Below, piece by piece: positions 42,251 through 53,200 of a stretch of 64,000 bases of DNA. The stretch is from Streptomyces sp. NBC_00287 (lineage in GTDB: Bacteria > Actinomycetota > Actinomycetes > Streptomycetales > Streptomycetaceae). Positions within the stretch are counted from its first letter, which is position 1, and every line of letters begins with the position of its first letter. Made by a program: the position numbers and the translations under genes. The notes under the pieces were generated by a model. It ran no database searches. It was given only the letters and a program-made list of their open reading frames with translations, and had not been told where the DNA came from. The stretch spans positions 5,270,001-5,334,000 of the forward strand of contig NZ_CP108053.1 in NCBI RefSeq assembly GCF_036173105.1. Direction: 5' to 3'.

Positions 42251-43822
42251 GTGCCAGAGCTGAGGCCTTGGCGGGCCGCGAGACCGCGTGTGGCGCGGAT
42301 CGCGGGCGCCGTACGACCGCGTCTGGCACGGGCCGTCACAGCTGCGCGACCGCGTCTGTCGCGGCTCGGCCGAGCCGCCTCGGCGCAGGTCACAAGGCCG
42401 AAGACCTGGCAGTACACCGCCGGCGCCGCCACCGCAGGCCTTGCACTGGCCGTCGGTGTGGTGACCGCCGCCGGTCCCTGGGACTCCTCCGGTCAGCGTA
42501 CGGCCGAGCGGGACCGGGCAGCCGCCCAGGGGGGCACGGGTGGCGCAGATCACGGTCGTAATTCCGCTACGACGGCCAAGGCGCCCCATCCCGCCCCCAG
42601 CGCCGGGTCCGTCCTCGGCGGTCTCGGTGGCTCGGCCGGCCGGGTGAAGTCGGTGCCGGGCGCAAAGGCGCTGGCCGGCGTCCTGGACCCGCTCCTGGAT
42701 GTCCCCGCGCTCGGCGCTCGCCGTTCCGCTGTCGTCGTGGACATCACCACGGGCAAGCGCCTGTACGGCGTCGGCGCCGACACCGCGCTCACCCCGGCCT
42801 CCACCACGAAGATCGCCACGGCGGCCGCGGCCCTGTCGGCCCTCGGCCCCGACCACCGCCTCACCACCCGCACTGCCCTGGAACCCGACACCAAGGAACT
42901 CGTCCTGGTCGGCGGCGGCGACCCCACGCTCACCGCCCGCAAGGACGCCGAGGGCAACGCGAGCCTGCGCACCCTCGCCGAGGACACCACCGCCGCCCTG
43001 AAAAAGGACGGCGTGCGCGAGGTGACGCTGTCGTACGACGTCACGCTCTACGCGGGCGACGAGGTCCACCCGATCGGGGTCAACGACAACCTCGCCAAGG
43101 TCAGCGCCCTCATGGCCGACGAGGCCCGCACCGACGACTCCACCAGCGGCCCCGCCCCGCGCGTGGGCGACCCGGCGGCGGAAGCGGCCCGCACCTTCGC
43201 GGACCTGCTCGCCGACCACGGCATCAAGACCACCTCTCCGGGCCCGTCCAAGGCGACCGGCCGCGCGGAGAGCCTCGCCGAGGTCTCCTCGCCGCCGCTC
43301 TCGGCCCTCGTCGAACGCATGCTCACCAACAGCGACAACGACCTCGCCGAGGCCCTCGCCCGGCAGACCGCCATCGCCACCGGCGAACGCCCCGACTTCG
43401 ACGGCGCGGGCCGCGCGATCCGCGCCGAACTCAAGAAGCTCGGACTCCCCGTCACCGGCGCCGACTTCAAGGACGGCAGCGGCCTGAACCGCGACGACCG
43501 GCTCACGGCGGACACGTTGACGGCACTGCTGGCGGCGGCGGGCGACCCGGCCCACCCCGAACTCCGCCCGATCCTCACGGGCCTGCCCGTGGCGGGCTTC
43601 ACCGGCACCCTCACCAGCCGCTACACGGACGGCGCGGCCGGCATCGTACGAGCGAAGACAGGCACCCTGACCGGTGTGAACGCCCTGGCAGGGACGGTCG
43701 TGGACCAGGACGGGCACCTGCTGGCCTTCGCGTTCCTGGCCACGGACACCACGGACCCGGGAGCGGCCCAGTCGGCCCTGGACGCGGCAGCGACGGCACT
43801 CTCGGCCTGCGGATGCGACTGA
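42251..43822 (+). CDS. dacB: D-alanyl-D-alanine carboxypeptidase/endopeptidase, PBP4 class
   Basis: A 523-residue penicillin-binding protein of the S13 (PBP4/DacB) family. The catalytic triads are visible: SxxK in PASTTKIA, SxN in TNSDNDLAEA and KTG in RAKTGTLTG. The N-terminal 60 residues are very basic and Arg-rich with a single membrane anchor (AGLALAVGVVTAAGPW) and a disordered linker. It should trim peptidoglycan stem peptides outside the membrane. I chose the GTG at 42251 (AAAGGGG 9 bp upstream) rather than 42245. Confidence 0.94.
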   Translation: MPELRPWRAARPRVARIAGAVRPRLARAVTAARPRLSRLGRAASAQVTRPKTWQYTAGAATAGLALAVGVVTAAGPWDSSGQRTAERDRAAAQGGTGGADHGRNSATTAKAPHPAPSAGSVLGGLGGSAGRVKSVPGAKALAGVLDPLLDVPALGARRSAVVVDITTGKRLYGVGADTALTPASTTKIATAAAALSALGPDHRLTTRTALEPDTKELVLVGGGDPTLTARKDAEGNASLRTLAEDTTAALKKDGVREVTLSYDVTLYAGDEVHPIGVNDNLAKVSALMADEARTDDSTSGPAPRVGDPAAEAARTFADLLADHGIKTTSPGPSKATGRAESLAEVSSPPLSALVERMLTNSDNDLAEALARQTAIATGERPDFDGAGRAIRAELKKLGLPVTGADFKDGSGLNRDDRLTADTLTALLAAAGDPAHPELRPILTGLPVAGFTGTLTSRYTDGAAGIVRAKTGTLTGVNALAGTVVDQDGHLLAFAFLATDTTDPGAAQSALDAAATALSACGCD

Positions 43823-43899
43823 TCCGGCCCGAACACGCCCCCGCCGCAGCCGACCCCGACGCCCTGCCCCCAGCGGCAGCGCTCACGTACGGTTGACGC

Positions 43900-45033
43900 A
43901 TGACGAGCATCGGTGGTGCCGCAACTCCTGGGATGGTCGACTGGAATCTCGCGGTGGCGACCGCGACCCGGCTGATGCGGCCGGGCCCCGAGATCAGCCG
44001 CGAAGAGGCCCGCGCCGTCGTCGCCGAGCTGCGCCGGCACGCCAAAGCCTCGGAGGAACACGTCCGGGGCTTCACTCGTCTGGGCACCGAGGAGACCCAC
44101 GACACCCCCGTCCTGGTCGTCGACCGCCCCGGCTGGGTCCGCGCCAATGTCGCCGGCTTCCGGGAACTGCTCAAACCGCTGCTGGACAAGATGCAGGAGC
44201 GCCGCACCAGCACCCCCGGCGGCGCGGTCCTCGGCGCCGTCGGCGGCAAGGTGACCGGTGTGGAACTGGGCATGCTGCTGTCGTTCCTGGCCTCCCGCGT
44301 ACTCGGCCAGTACGAGACCTTCGCCCCCGCCACCCGCGAACTGCCCGCAGGGATGAACGGCGGCGGCCGACTGCTGCTCGTCGCGCCGAACATCGTCCAC
44401 GTCGAGCGCGAACTCGACGTCCAGCCCCACGACTTCCGCCTGTGGGTGTGCCTGCACGAGGAGACCCACCGCACCCAGTTCACCGCCGTGCCCTGGCTGC
44501 GGGACCACTTGGAGGGCGAAATCCAGTCTTTCTTGGGGGAGACCGACGTCGACCCCATGACCGTGCTGGAGCGCATCCGCGAGGCCGCGCAGTCCCTTGC
44601 CGGGGGCCGCCCCGAGGCCGAGGAGGACGACGGCGGACGCTCCTTCGTCGAGATCGTGCAGACCCCGGCCCAGCGCGAGATCCTCGGCCGCCTCACCGCC
44701 GTGATGTCCCTCCTGGAGGGCCACGCCGACTTCGTCATGGACGGCGTGGGCCCGGCGGTCGTGCCGTCCGTCGCGGAGATCCGCGAGAAGTTCCAGCAGC
44801 GCCGCGCCAAGGGCGCCTCCCGCCTGGACATGGCCCTGCGCAAGCTGCTCGGTCTGGACGCCAAACTCCGGCAGTACCGCGACGGCGAACGCTTTGTGCG
44901 GGCCGTCGTCGACCAGGTCGGCATGGACGGCTTCAACCGCGTGTGGACCTCCCCGAACACCCTCCCGACCAAGGCGGAGATCGCCAAACCGGCGGACTGG
45001 GTCGCGCGGGTGCACCGCAAGGCCGAGTCGTGA
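43900..45033 (+). CDS. Zinc metalloprotease-like DUF2342 protein
   Basis: A 377-residue protein of the DUF2342/F420-associated hydrolase family. It has the metalloprotease motif HEETHR (HExxH), a downstream GHADFVMD with the probable third ligand, and NIVHVERELDVQPHDFRLWV before the motif. The family is conserved next to dacB and tilS in actinobacteria, but its substrate is unknown. It has no signal peptide, so it is probably cytoplasmic. Confidence 0.9.
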   Translation: MTSIGGAATPGMVDWNLAVATATRLMRPGPEISREEARAVVAELRRHAKASEEHVRGFTRLGTEETHDTPVLVVDRPGWVRANVAGFRELLKPLLDKMQERRTSTPGGAVLGAVGGKVTGVELGMLLSFLASRVLGQYETFAPATRELPAGMNGGGRLLLVAPNIVHVERELDVQPHDFRLWVCLHEETHRTQFTAVPWLRDHLEGEIQSFLGETDVDPMTVLERIREAAQSLAGGRPEAEEDDGGRSFVEIVQTPAQREILGRLTAVMSLLEGHADFVMDGVGPAVVPSVAEIREKFQQRRAKGASRLDMALRKLLGLDAKLRQYRDGERFVRAVVDQVGMDGFNRVWTSPNTLPTKAEIAKPADWVARVHRKAES

Positions 45034-45226
45034 GCCCCAGGGGAGGGTCGTGAAACGAATCCGGCCGACGGCAGGCGAACGCCCCTTCAATCACCCGTCC
45101 GAGGGACCGTGAGCCATGGACAGGCGTGCAATGCTCGGGGAACCGCCCGGTTCTGTCACCATCTACACACTCTGAGTGACCGAACCTCGGGCTCACCCCC
45201 CGAAAACTTCATGAAGGGAACCGGAC

Positions 45227-46276
45227 ATGGGTCCCCATCCTGCGGTCGCGGCGATACGCCTGGCGGTCCGCCGCGTCCTCCACGACATCCTCAACGACCA
45301 ACAGACCTCTACCGCGAACGACCCCCAGACCCCCACCGAGCAGACCCCGCACGAGCGACCGCCGTCGCCGCTCGTGCTCGTGGCGTGCTCCGGCGGCGCC
45401 GACTCCATGGCCCTCGCCTCCGCCCTCGCCTTCGAGGCCCCCAAACTCGGCATCCGCGCGGGCGGCGTCACCGTCGACCACGGCCTGCAGCCCGGCTCCG
45501 ACCTGCGCGCCGAGGAAGTCGTCCTGCGCCTGCGTGAACTCGGCCTCGACCCGGTCGAGTCCACCGCCGTCACCGTCGGCCGCGAAGGCGGACCCGAGGC
45601 CGCCGCCAGGGACGCCCGCTACGCCGCCCTAGACGCCGCCGCCCAGCGCCACGGCGCCTGCGCGATCCTGCTCGGCCACACCCGCGACGACCAGGCCGAA
45701 ACCGTCCTGCTCGGCCTCGCCCGCGGCTCCGGCATCCGCTCCCTGTCCGGAATGGCCGCGGTCTCGGGGGCCGACGGCCGTTACCGACGCCCCTTCCTCG
45801 AACTCGACCGGCAGACCGCCCGCAGGGCCTGCATGGTCCAGTCCCTCCCCGTCTGGGACGACCCCCACAACGCCGACCCCGCCTACACCCGCTCCCGCCT
45901 GCGCCACGAAGGCCTGCCCGCCCTGGAGAAGGCCCTCGGCAAAGGCGTCGTGGAGGCCCTCGCCCGTACGGCCCAACTGTCCCGAGACGACGCCGATGCC
46001 CTCGACGCCTGGGCCGGCCAGGCCGAGGCCTCCGTCCGCGACGCCGCCGGTCTGCTGGAGTGCGCCAAGCTCTACGCCCTTCCGCCCGCCGTACGCCGCC
46101 GGATCCTGCGCCGCGCCGCCATCGAGGCGGGTGCTCCGGCCGGTTCGCTGTTCGCCCGGCACATCGAGGAAGTCGACCGTCTGATCACCGGATGGCGGGG
46201 TCAGGGGGCCATCAATCTCCCCGGCAAAGTCGTGGCCCAGCGCCAGGGTGGCAGACTGGTGATTCGGCAAGGCTGA
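45227..46276 (+). CDS. tilS: tRNA(Ile)-lysidine synthase
   Basis: A 349-residue PP-loop ATPase that forms lysidine at C34 of the CAU-anticodon tRNA(Ile). P-loop [13 protein letters not shown], then [30 protein letters not shown] and [19 protein letters not shown] are all typical. It starts with ATG at 45227 after GAAGGGAACC. hpt follows 52 bp after its stop, the order tilS-hpt-ftsH found in many Gram-positive bacteria. It is essential. Confidence 0.96.
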   Translation: MGPHPAVAAIRLAVRRVLHDILNDQQTSTANDPQTPTEQTPHERPPSPLVLVACSGGADSMALASALAFEAPKLGIRAGGVTVDHGLQPGSDLRAEEVVLRLRELGLDPVESTAVTVGREGGPEAAARDARYAALDAAAQRHGACAILLGHTRDDQAETVLLGLARGSGIRSLSGMAAVSGADGRYRRPFLELDRQTARRACMVQSLPVWDDPHNADPAYTRSRLRHEGLPALEKALGKGVVEALARTAQLSRDDADALDAWAGQAEASVRDAAGLLECAKLYALPPAVRRRILRRAAIEAGAPAGSLFARHIEEVDRLITGWRGQGAINLPGKVVAQRQGGRLVIRQG

Positions 46277-46328
46277 ATCCTGACCCCCTCCGGGGGCGGA
46301 CGGACGGCCGGTGGGACGACCGAAAGTG

Positions 46329-46889
46329 ATGCGGGTGGACGCGAACGACATGGGTGCCGACCTTCAGCAGGTGCTCATCACCAAGGAAGAGATCGACGCG
46401 AAGCTGGCCGAGCTGGCCGCGAAGATCGACGCGGAGTACGCGGGCAAGGACCTGCTCATCGTCGGTGTCCTCAAGGGCGCGGTGATGGTGATGGCGGACC
46501 TCGCCCGGGCGCTGTCCACCCCCGTCACCATGGACTGGATGGCCGTGTCCTCCTACGGCGCGGGCACCCAGTCCTCCGGCGTGGTGCGGATCCTCAAGGA
46601 CCTCGACACCGATATCAAGGGCAAGCACGTCCTGATCGTCGAGGACATCATCGACTCCGGACTGACCCTGTCCTGGCTGCTGTCCAACCTCGGCTCGCGC
46701 GAGCCCGAGTCGCTCAAGGTGTGCACCCTGCTGCGCAAGCCCGACGCCGCGAAGGTCGCCATCGACGTCGAGTGGGTCGGCTTCGACATCCCCAACGAGT
46801 TCGTCGTCGGCTACGGCCTCGACTACGCCGAGAAGTACCGCAACCTCCCGTTCGTCGGTACGCTCGCGCCCCACGTCTACGGCGGCTGA
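46329..46889 (+). CDS. hpt: Hypoxanthine phosphoribosyltransferase
   Basis: A 186-residue purine salvage enzyme that converts hypoxanthine or guanine with PRPP into IMP or GMP. The PRPP motif is [14 protein letters not shown], the substrate loop is [11 protein letters not shown], and the C-terminal [20 protein letters not shown] is typical. I chose the ATG at 46329, giving [11 protein letters not shown]; a GTG at 46311 is in frame. It lies in the conserved tilS-hpt-ftsH order. Confidence 0.96.
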   Translation: MRVDANDMGADLQQVLITKEEIDAKLAELAAKIDAEYAGKDLLIVGVLKGAVMVMADLARALSTPVTMDWMAVSSYGAGTQSSGVVRILKDLDTDIKGKHVLIVEDIIDSGLTLSWLLSNLGSREPESLKVCTLLRKPDAAKVAIDVEWVGFDIPNEFVVGYGLDYAEKYRNLPFVGTLAPHVYGG

Positions 46890-47097
46890 CCCGGTGGCTC
46901 GGCGAAGCGCTGAGCCACAAGGGCGACGCTTGTAGGACGATCGGGAACCCCAGCGCGGTTCGCGCCGTTGGAGCATGCAGAGACGGATAGCCAGCCGTCC
47001 CGTGCGGCTTCGGGCCACAATGCTGGGGTACCGTCAGAAGAACTGTCTTATCAAACTCACTATGGCAGGAGGGACGGGGCGACACCGCTCCGTATGG

Positions 47098-49131
<2,034 letters not shown>

Positions 49132-49165
49132 CCCGGCCCCGGTGACCTCACCGGGCCCGGAATGG

Positions 49166-49205
49166 ATGCCGCGTCCCCCTGGTTTTAGCCTGGGGGGCGC
49201 GGCAT
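49166..49205. terminator. Hairpin between ftsH and folE
   Basis: ATGCCGCGTCCCCC (49166-49179) pairs with 49192-49205, with one G-T wobble and a 12-nt loop containing GGTTTTAG. It lies 34 bp after the ftsH stop. It is a likely terminator or attenuator before folE. Confidence 0.6.
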
Positions 49206-49270
49206 CGTCGTATGTCCGCAGTTCAGACGCGTGACCCACACGCGCCACCCGCACAGGAACGAGGCACCAC

Positions 49271-49876
49271 ATGACCGACCCCGTGACGCTCGACGGCGAG
49301 GGCCGCATCGGCGAGTTCGACGAGAAGCGCGCCGAGAACGCCGTACGCGAACTGCTGATCGCGGTCGGCGAGGACCCGGACCGCGAGGGCTTGAGGGAGA
49401 CGCCGGGGCGGGTGGCCAGGGCGTACAAGGAGATATTCGCGGGGCTGTGGCAGCAGCCCGAGGATGTGCTGACCACGACGTTCGACATCGGGCACGACGA
49501 GATGGTGCTCGTGAAGGACATCGAGGTGTACAGCACGTGCGAGCACCATCTGGTGCCCTTCCGGGGTGTGGCGCACGTCGGGTACATTCCGGCCACCACC
49601 GGCAAGATCACCGGGCTGTCCAAGCTGGCCCGGCTCGTCGATGTCTACGCCCGCCGTCCTCAGGTGCAGGAACGACTCACCACCCAGATCGCGGACTCCC
49701 TGATGGAGATCCTGGAGCCGCGGGGCGTGATCGTCGTCGTGGAGTGCGAACACATGTGCATGTCGATGCGGGGCATCCGCAAGCCCGGCGCGAAGACCAT
49801 CACCTCGGCGGTGCGTGGTCAGCTGCGGGACGCGGCCACGCGCAACGAGGCGATGAGCCTGATCATGGCGCGCTGA
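49271..49876 (+). CDS. folE: GTP cyclohydrolase I
   Basis: A 201-residue enzyme that makes dihydroneopterin triphosphate from GTP, the first step of folate synthesis. The zinc site is visible as Cys in [12 protein letters not shown] (Cys and His) and [12 protein letters not shown] (Cys). FolE is followed on the opposite strand by folK-folB-folP, so the folate path is clustered here. The RBS AACGAGG lies 8 bp before the ATG. Confidence 0.96.
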   Translation: MTDPVTLDGEGRIGEFDEKRAENAVRELLIAVGEDPDREGLRETPGRVARAYKEIFAGLWQQPEDVLTTTFDIGHDEMVLVKDIEVYSTCEHHLVPFRGVAHVGYIPATTGKITGLSKLARLVDVYARRPQVQERLTTQIADSLMEILEPRGVIVVVECEHMCMSMRGIRKPGAKTITSAVRGQLRDAATRNEAMSLIMAR

Positions 49877-49888
49877 CGCCGTACGGCC

Positions 49889-50377
49889 CTATGCCGCCGG
49901 TGCCGCTCCCGCGCCGTTGTGTTCGTCGTCCTCCGGGAGTTTGCAGACGCGCTCCAGGAAGATGGCCGCCGCTATGACGGCGATGCCCGCGACGACCGAG
50001 AAGCCGGCGTAGATGGCCTGGTCGCGTCGGGCCGGGGTGTCCAGGACTTCCAGGAGGAAGGCGCCTGTGCCGCCGTACATGCCGGAGACCAGGGCCGCGA
50101 CCAGGGCGCTGGCCTGGCCGAAGACGACCGCTCGGGCAGCCATCAGGGGGTCGACGCCCTTGGCGCCGGGGCGACGCTCGCGCTGCGCCTTGAGGCGGGA
50201 GCGGATCGACAGCGCCGTGGCCAGCAGGACCGCGGCGATCAGGGCGAGGACGATGGGGGCGGCCAGGGGGACGCTCGGCAGGGTCCCGATCGAGTTCCAG
50301 AGGCGGGCGCCCGCCCAGGACAGGATGCCGGCCACGACGAACACGCCTGCCAGCACCCTGATACGCAGCTCTCTCAC
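49889..50377 (-). CDS. DUF3180 membrane protein
   Basis: A 162-residue protein with four hydrophobic segments (for example VLAGVFVVAGILSWAGARLW and PIVLALIAAVLLATALSI), a basic cytoplasmic loop (SRLKAQRERRPGAKG) and an acidic tail. It belongs to the DUF3180 family, conserved after folK in actinobacteria; function unknown. The GTG start at 50377 follows the folK stop by 55 bp, so it is probably in the folate operon. Confidence 0.85.
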   Translation of the reverse strand: MRELRIRVLAGVFVVAGILSWAGARLWNSIGTLPSVPLAAPIVLALIAAVLLATALSIRSRLKAQRERRPGAKGVDPLMAARAVVFGQASALVAALVSGMYGGTGAFLLEVLDTPARRDQAIYAGFSVVAGIAVIAAAIFLERVCKLPEDDEHNGAGAAPAA

Positions 50378-50432
50378 GGTGTCCCTTCAGCTCCCCCGGC
50401 TCCACGGACTGTGGCCGTCTTGACCTTAACGA

Positions 50433-51044
50433 CTACTCGGGCAGTCGGAGTTCCAGGTCCTGGCGGGGCGTCACACCCTCCTGGGGGACGATGCCGAGAA
50501 GGTCGGCGACCGCGCCGCGGCCGGGCAGCTGGGCGCCCGGCTCCACGTCGTGCCAGGGGGCGAGGACGAAGGCGCGCTCGTGGGCCCGCGGGTGGGGGAG
50601 GGTGAGGGCCGGGTCGTCGGATACGACATCGGCGTAGGCGACGATGTCGACGTCGAGGGTGCGCGGGCCCCAGCGTTCGTCCCGGACGCGGTGGAAGGCC
50701 TCCTCGACCGCCTGCGCCCGCTCCAGGAGGGACGACGGGGGAAGCGTGGTCTTCAGGACGACGACCGCGTTGAAGTAGGACGGCTGGCTTCCGGGCTCCA
50801 CGCCCCAGGGCTCCGTCTCGTAGACGGGGGAGACGGCCTTGATGCGCAGGCCGGGGGTGTCCTCCAGCGCGTCGATGGCGCCCTGGAGGGTCTCCAGGCG
50901 GTTGCCGAGGTTGGAGCCGAGGGAGATCACGGCTCGCTGCGGGTTGTGCAGGGTGGTGTCGGCGGCGTCGACCTTCTCGACGACGGAGGCGGGTACCGGC
51001 TGTACGGTCGGGTCGCTCTGACCCTCGGTGAAGAACGCGGTCAT
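50433..51044 (-). CDS. folK: 2-amino-4-hydroxy-6-hydroxymethyldihydropteridine pyrophosphokinase
   Basis: A 203-residue HPPK that transfers pyrophosphate from ATP to the pterin. Signature parts: AVISLGSNLGNRLETLQGAI, YETEPWG, NAVVVLKTTL, and the HPPK motif RWGPRTLDVDIV, with two Asp for Mg. The N-terminal 35 residues are an extension. Its ATG overlaps the folB stop (ATGA), so they are translationally coupled. Confidence 0.95.
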   Translation of the reverse strand: MTAFFTEGQSDPTVQPVPASVVEKVDAADTTLHNPQRAVISLGSNLGNRLETLQGAIDALEDTPGLRIKAVSPVYETEPWGVEPGSQPSYFNAVVVLKTTLPPSSLLERAQAVEEAFHRVRDERWGPRTLDVDIVAYADVVSDDPALTLPHPRAHERAFVLAPWHDVEPGAQLPGRGAVADLLGIVPQEGVTPRQDLELRLPE

Positions 51045-51400
51045 ACTCGGCTCCGGGTGATGGTGACGGTCACGTCGTCGAAGGGGACCGTGATCGGCGC
51101 GTCGGGTTTGTGGACGCGGACCTCGACCTCCTGGACCCCTTCGTGCTTGAGACAGGCCTGGGCGATGCGCTCGGCGAGGGTTTCGATGAGGTTGACGGGC
51201 TCGCCCTCGACCACGGCCACGACCTCCTCGGCCACGATGCCGTAGTGCACGGTCTTCGCCAGGTCGTCGTCGGCGGCGGCCGGGCGGGTGTCCAGGCCCA
51301 GCACGAGGTCCACGATGAAGGTCTGGCCCTCCTCGCGCTCCTTGGGGAACACACCGTGGTGCCCGCGGGCCTTCAGGCCGCTCAGCGCGACACGATCCAC
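51041..51400 (-). CDS. folB: Dihydroneopterin aldolase
   Basis: A 119-residue enzyme converting dihydroneopterin to hydroxymethyldihydropterin. Family parts: VALSGLKARGHHGVFPKERE at the start, then HYGIVAEEVVAVVEGEPVNL and LIETLAERIA, with Lys in VRVHKPDAP. I chose the GTG at 51400 with AGGAG 9 bp upstream; the open frame extends upstream without support. It overlaps folK by 4 bp. The 261-bp gap before it (51401-51661) holds no gene that I can support. Confidence 0.95.
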   Translation of the reverse strand: MDRVALSGLKARGHHGVFPKEREEGQTFIVDLVLGLDTRPAAADDDLAKTVHYGIVAEEVVAVVEGEPVNLIETLAERIAQACLKHEGVQEVEVRVHKPDAPITVPFDDVTVTITRSRV

Positions 51401-51661
51401 GCGAATCACTCCTGCAATCGTCGGTAGCGGCCGGTCCGTACCGTGTGCGGGCGGCACACCGGCCTCGAACGAATCTACCTGCGGGCACTGACAGGGCCGT
51501 TCCACGGGGGCGTGGGCCCGCGCCGGGGTCAGGAGGTTTCATCGCGTGTTTCCCCTGGGGAACCCGGCGCCTCATGGGTTGGTAGCCGCCCCTACCCGGA
51601 GCGACGTGATTCCAACCACTTGTTGGTCCCTGCGAGCGGTTCCTGCGGGGCGCCTACCCAT

Positions 51662-52165
51662 TCAGGTGGGTGTGTCGTCGCTTTCTTCCTCGTCGGTTTC
51701 GGCCAGAACCGGTGAGGCGTGGTGGGACCAGACTTTCCAGCCGCCCGGGGTACGGCGGAAGACGTTGGTGGCGACGACGAGCTGGCCGACCAGCGGGCCG
51801 AGCTCCTCGCTGCCCTCGGGGGCGGGGCCGCCGCTGAGGATGTTCTCGGTGCAGGTGACGAGCGCGGTGTCGCCGGTGACGGAGACATGCACGTCGGTGA
51901 GGAAGAACTGGATGTAGTCGGTGTTCGCCATGATCAGCGCGTACGACCTGAGGACCTCGCCGCGGCCGGTCAGTACCGGCCAGCCGGGGTGCACGCAGGA
52001 GACCACGCCGACGTCGGCCGGGTCGTGGTACGTCTCGTCGACGCCGAGGTCGGCCGGGGTGAGCCACAGGGAGGACAGTTCCTCGAAGTCGCCGCGCTCC
52101 ATCGCCTCGTAGAAGGCGGTGTTCGCGGCTTCCACCTGCTCGACGTCGGTGTGTGGGGCGCTCAC
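51662..52165 (-). CDS. NTF2/SnoaL-like protein in the folate operon
   Basis: A 167-residue protein with a cone-shaped NTF2-like fold: VEAANTAFYEAMERGDFEEL, then PGWPVLTGRGEVLRSYALIM and WKVWSHHASPV. Such proteins are conserved between folP and folB in actinobacteria, but their role in folate synthesis is not known. The GTG at 52165 follows AAGGAG and overlaps the folP stop by 4 bp (GTGA), so it is coupled to folP. Confidence 0.85.
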   Translation of the reverse strand: MSAPHTDVEQVEAANTAFYEAMERGDFEELSSLWLTPADLGVDETYHDPADVGVVSCVHPGWPVLTGRGEVLRSYALIMANTDYIQFFLTDVHVSVTGDTALVTCTENILSGGPAPEGSEELGPLVGQLVVATNVFRRTPGGWKVWSHHASPVLAETDEEESDDTPT

Positions 52166-53088
52166 CAGGCTCCTTCGGGGGAGTGCGCACCCCGCTCGGG
52201 GGTGTGCGCGCCCGGTGTGCGCGCGATGTCGCGCACTACCTCGACGGCGCGCGCGACCCGTACCGCGTCCGCCGTGGCGCGCACCTCGTGCACGCGCACC
52301 GCCCATGCGCCGGCGTGCGCCGCGAGCGCGGAGACGGCGGCCGTGGCCGCGTCGCGCTCGCGCGCGGGCGGCGGCGCGCCCTCGGGGCCGGCCAGGACCC
52401 GGCCGAGGAAGCGCTTGCGGGAGGCGGCGACGAGCAGCGGGTGGCCGAGGCCGAGCAGCCGGTCGAGGTGGGCGAGGAGCACGAGATCGTGCTCGGCGTC
52501 CTTGGAGAAGCCGAGGCCGGGGTCGACGACGACGCGGTCGGGGGCGATGCCGCCGGCCAGAACGGCCTCCACGCGTGCGTGCAGTTCGTCGACGACCTCG
52601 GTGACGACATCGTCGTAGACGCCCTTGACGTTGCCGCCCTCCAGGAAGCCGCGCCAGTGCATGACGACGAAGGGGGCGCCGGCGTCCGCGACGACCGGGA
52701 TCATCTGGGGGTCGGCGAGGCCGCCGCTGACGTCGTTGACGAGGGCGGCGCCCGCCGCGAGGGCCTGTGCGGCGACGGACGCGCGCATGGTGTCGACGGA
52801 GACCGTGACGCCCTCGGAGGCGAGGCCGCGGACGACGGGGATGACGCGCTTGAGTTCTTCGGCCTCGTCGACGCGGGTGGCGCCGGGGCGGGTGGACTCG
52901 CCGCCGACGTCGACCAGGTCGGCGCCCTCGTCGACCAGGGCGAGGCCGTGCTTGACGGCTGCGGTCGTGTCGAACCAGCGGCCTCCGTCGGAGAAGGAGT
53001 CGGGGGTCACGTTCACGACTCCCATGACCGCGCAGCGGTCCCATTCAGGAAGGCCTGCCACGCGCCCGCGTCCGCTCTGCTTGCTCAT
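52162..53088 (-). CDS. folP: Dihydropteroate synthase
   Basis: A 308-residue sulfonamide-target enzyme that condenses pterin pyrophosphate with p-aminobenzoate. Motifs: MGVVNVTPDSFSDGG, GGESTRPGA, NDVSGG, VVDPGLGFSKD and SRKRFLG. It is the first gene of the - strand operon folP - NTF2-like - folB - folK - DUF3180. The C-terminal tail is longer than usual (RTPGAHTPERGAHS). The start is ATG at 53088. Confidence 0.96.
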   Translation of the reverse strand: MSKQSGRGRVAGLPEWDRCAVMGVVNVTPDSFSDGGRWFDTTAAVKHGLALVDEGADLVDVGGESTRPGATRVDEAEELKRVIPVVRGLASEGVTVSVDTMRASVAAQALAAGAALVNDVSGGLADPQMIPVVADAGAPFVVMHWRGFLEGGNVKGVYDDVVTEVVDELHARVEAVLAGGIAPDRVVVDPGLGFSKDAEHDLVLLAHLDRLLGLGHPLLVAASRKRFLGRVLAGPEGAPPPARERDAATAAVSALAAHAGAWAVRVHEVRATADAVRVARAVEVVRDIARTPGAHTPERGAHSPEGAW

Positions 53089-53144
53089 ACGTTCAGCGTA
53101 GGCCCCGGGCGGGCCCGGGTGGCCGCGGGACCGCGCAGTGCGGC

Positions 53145-53189
53145 CCGGGCGGAAGCCCCGGGGGCGGGGGGTAGGGGGCTTCCGCCCGG
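53145..53189 (-). terminator. 15-bp hairpin after the DUF2156 gene
   Basis: CCGGGCGGAAGCCCC (53145-53159) and its perfect complement at 53175-53189 form a stem with a 15-nt loop, starting 11 bp past the stop of the - strand DUF2156 gene and ending 57 bp before the folP start. No T-tract. Confidence 0.65.
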
Positions 53190-53200
53190 ACCTGTCCGGG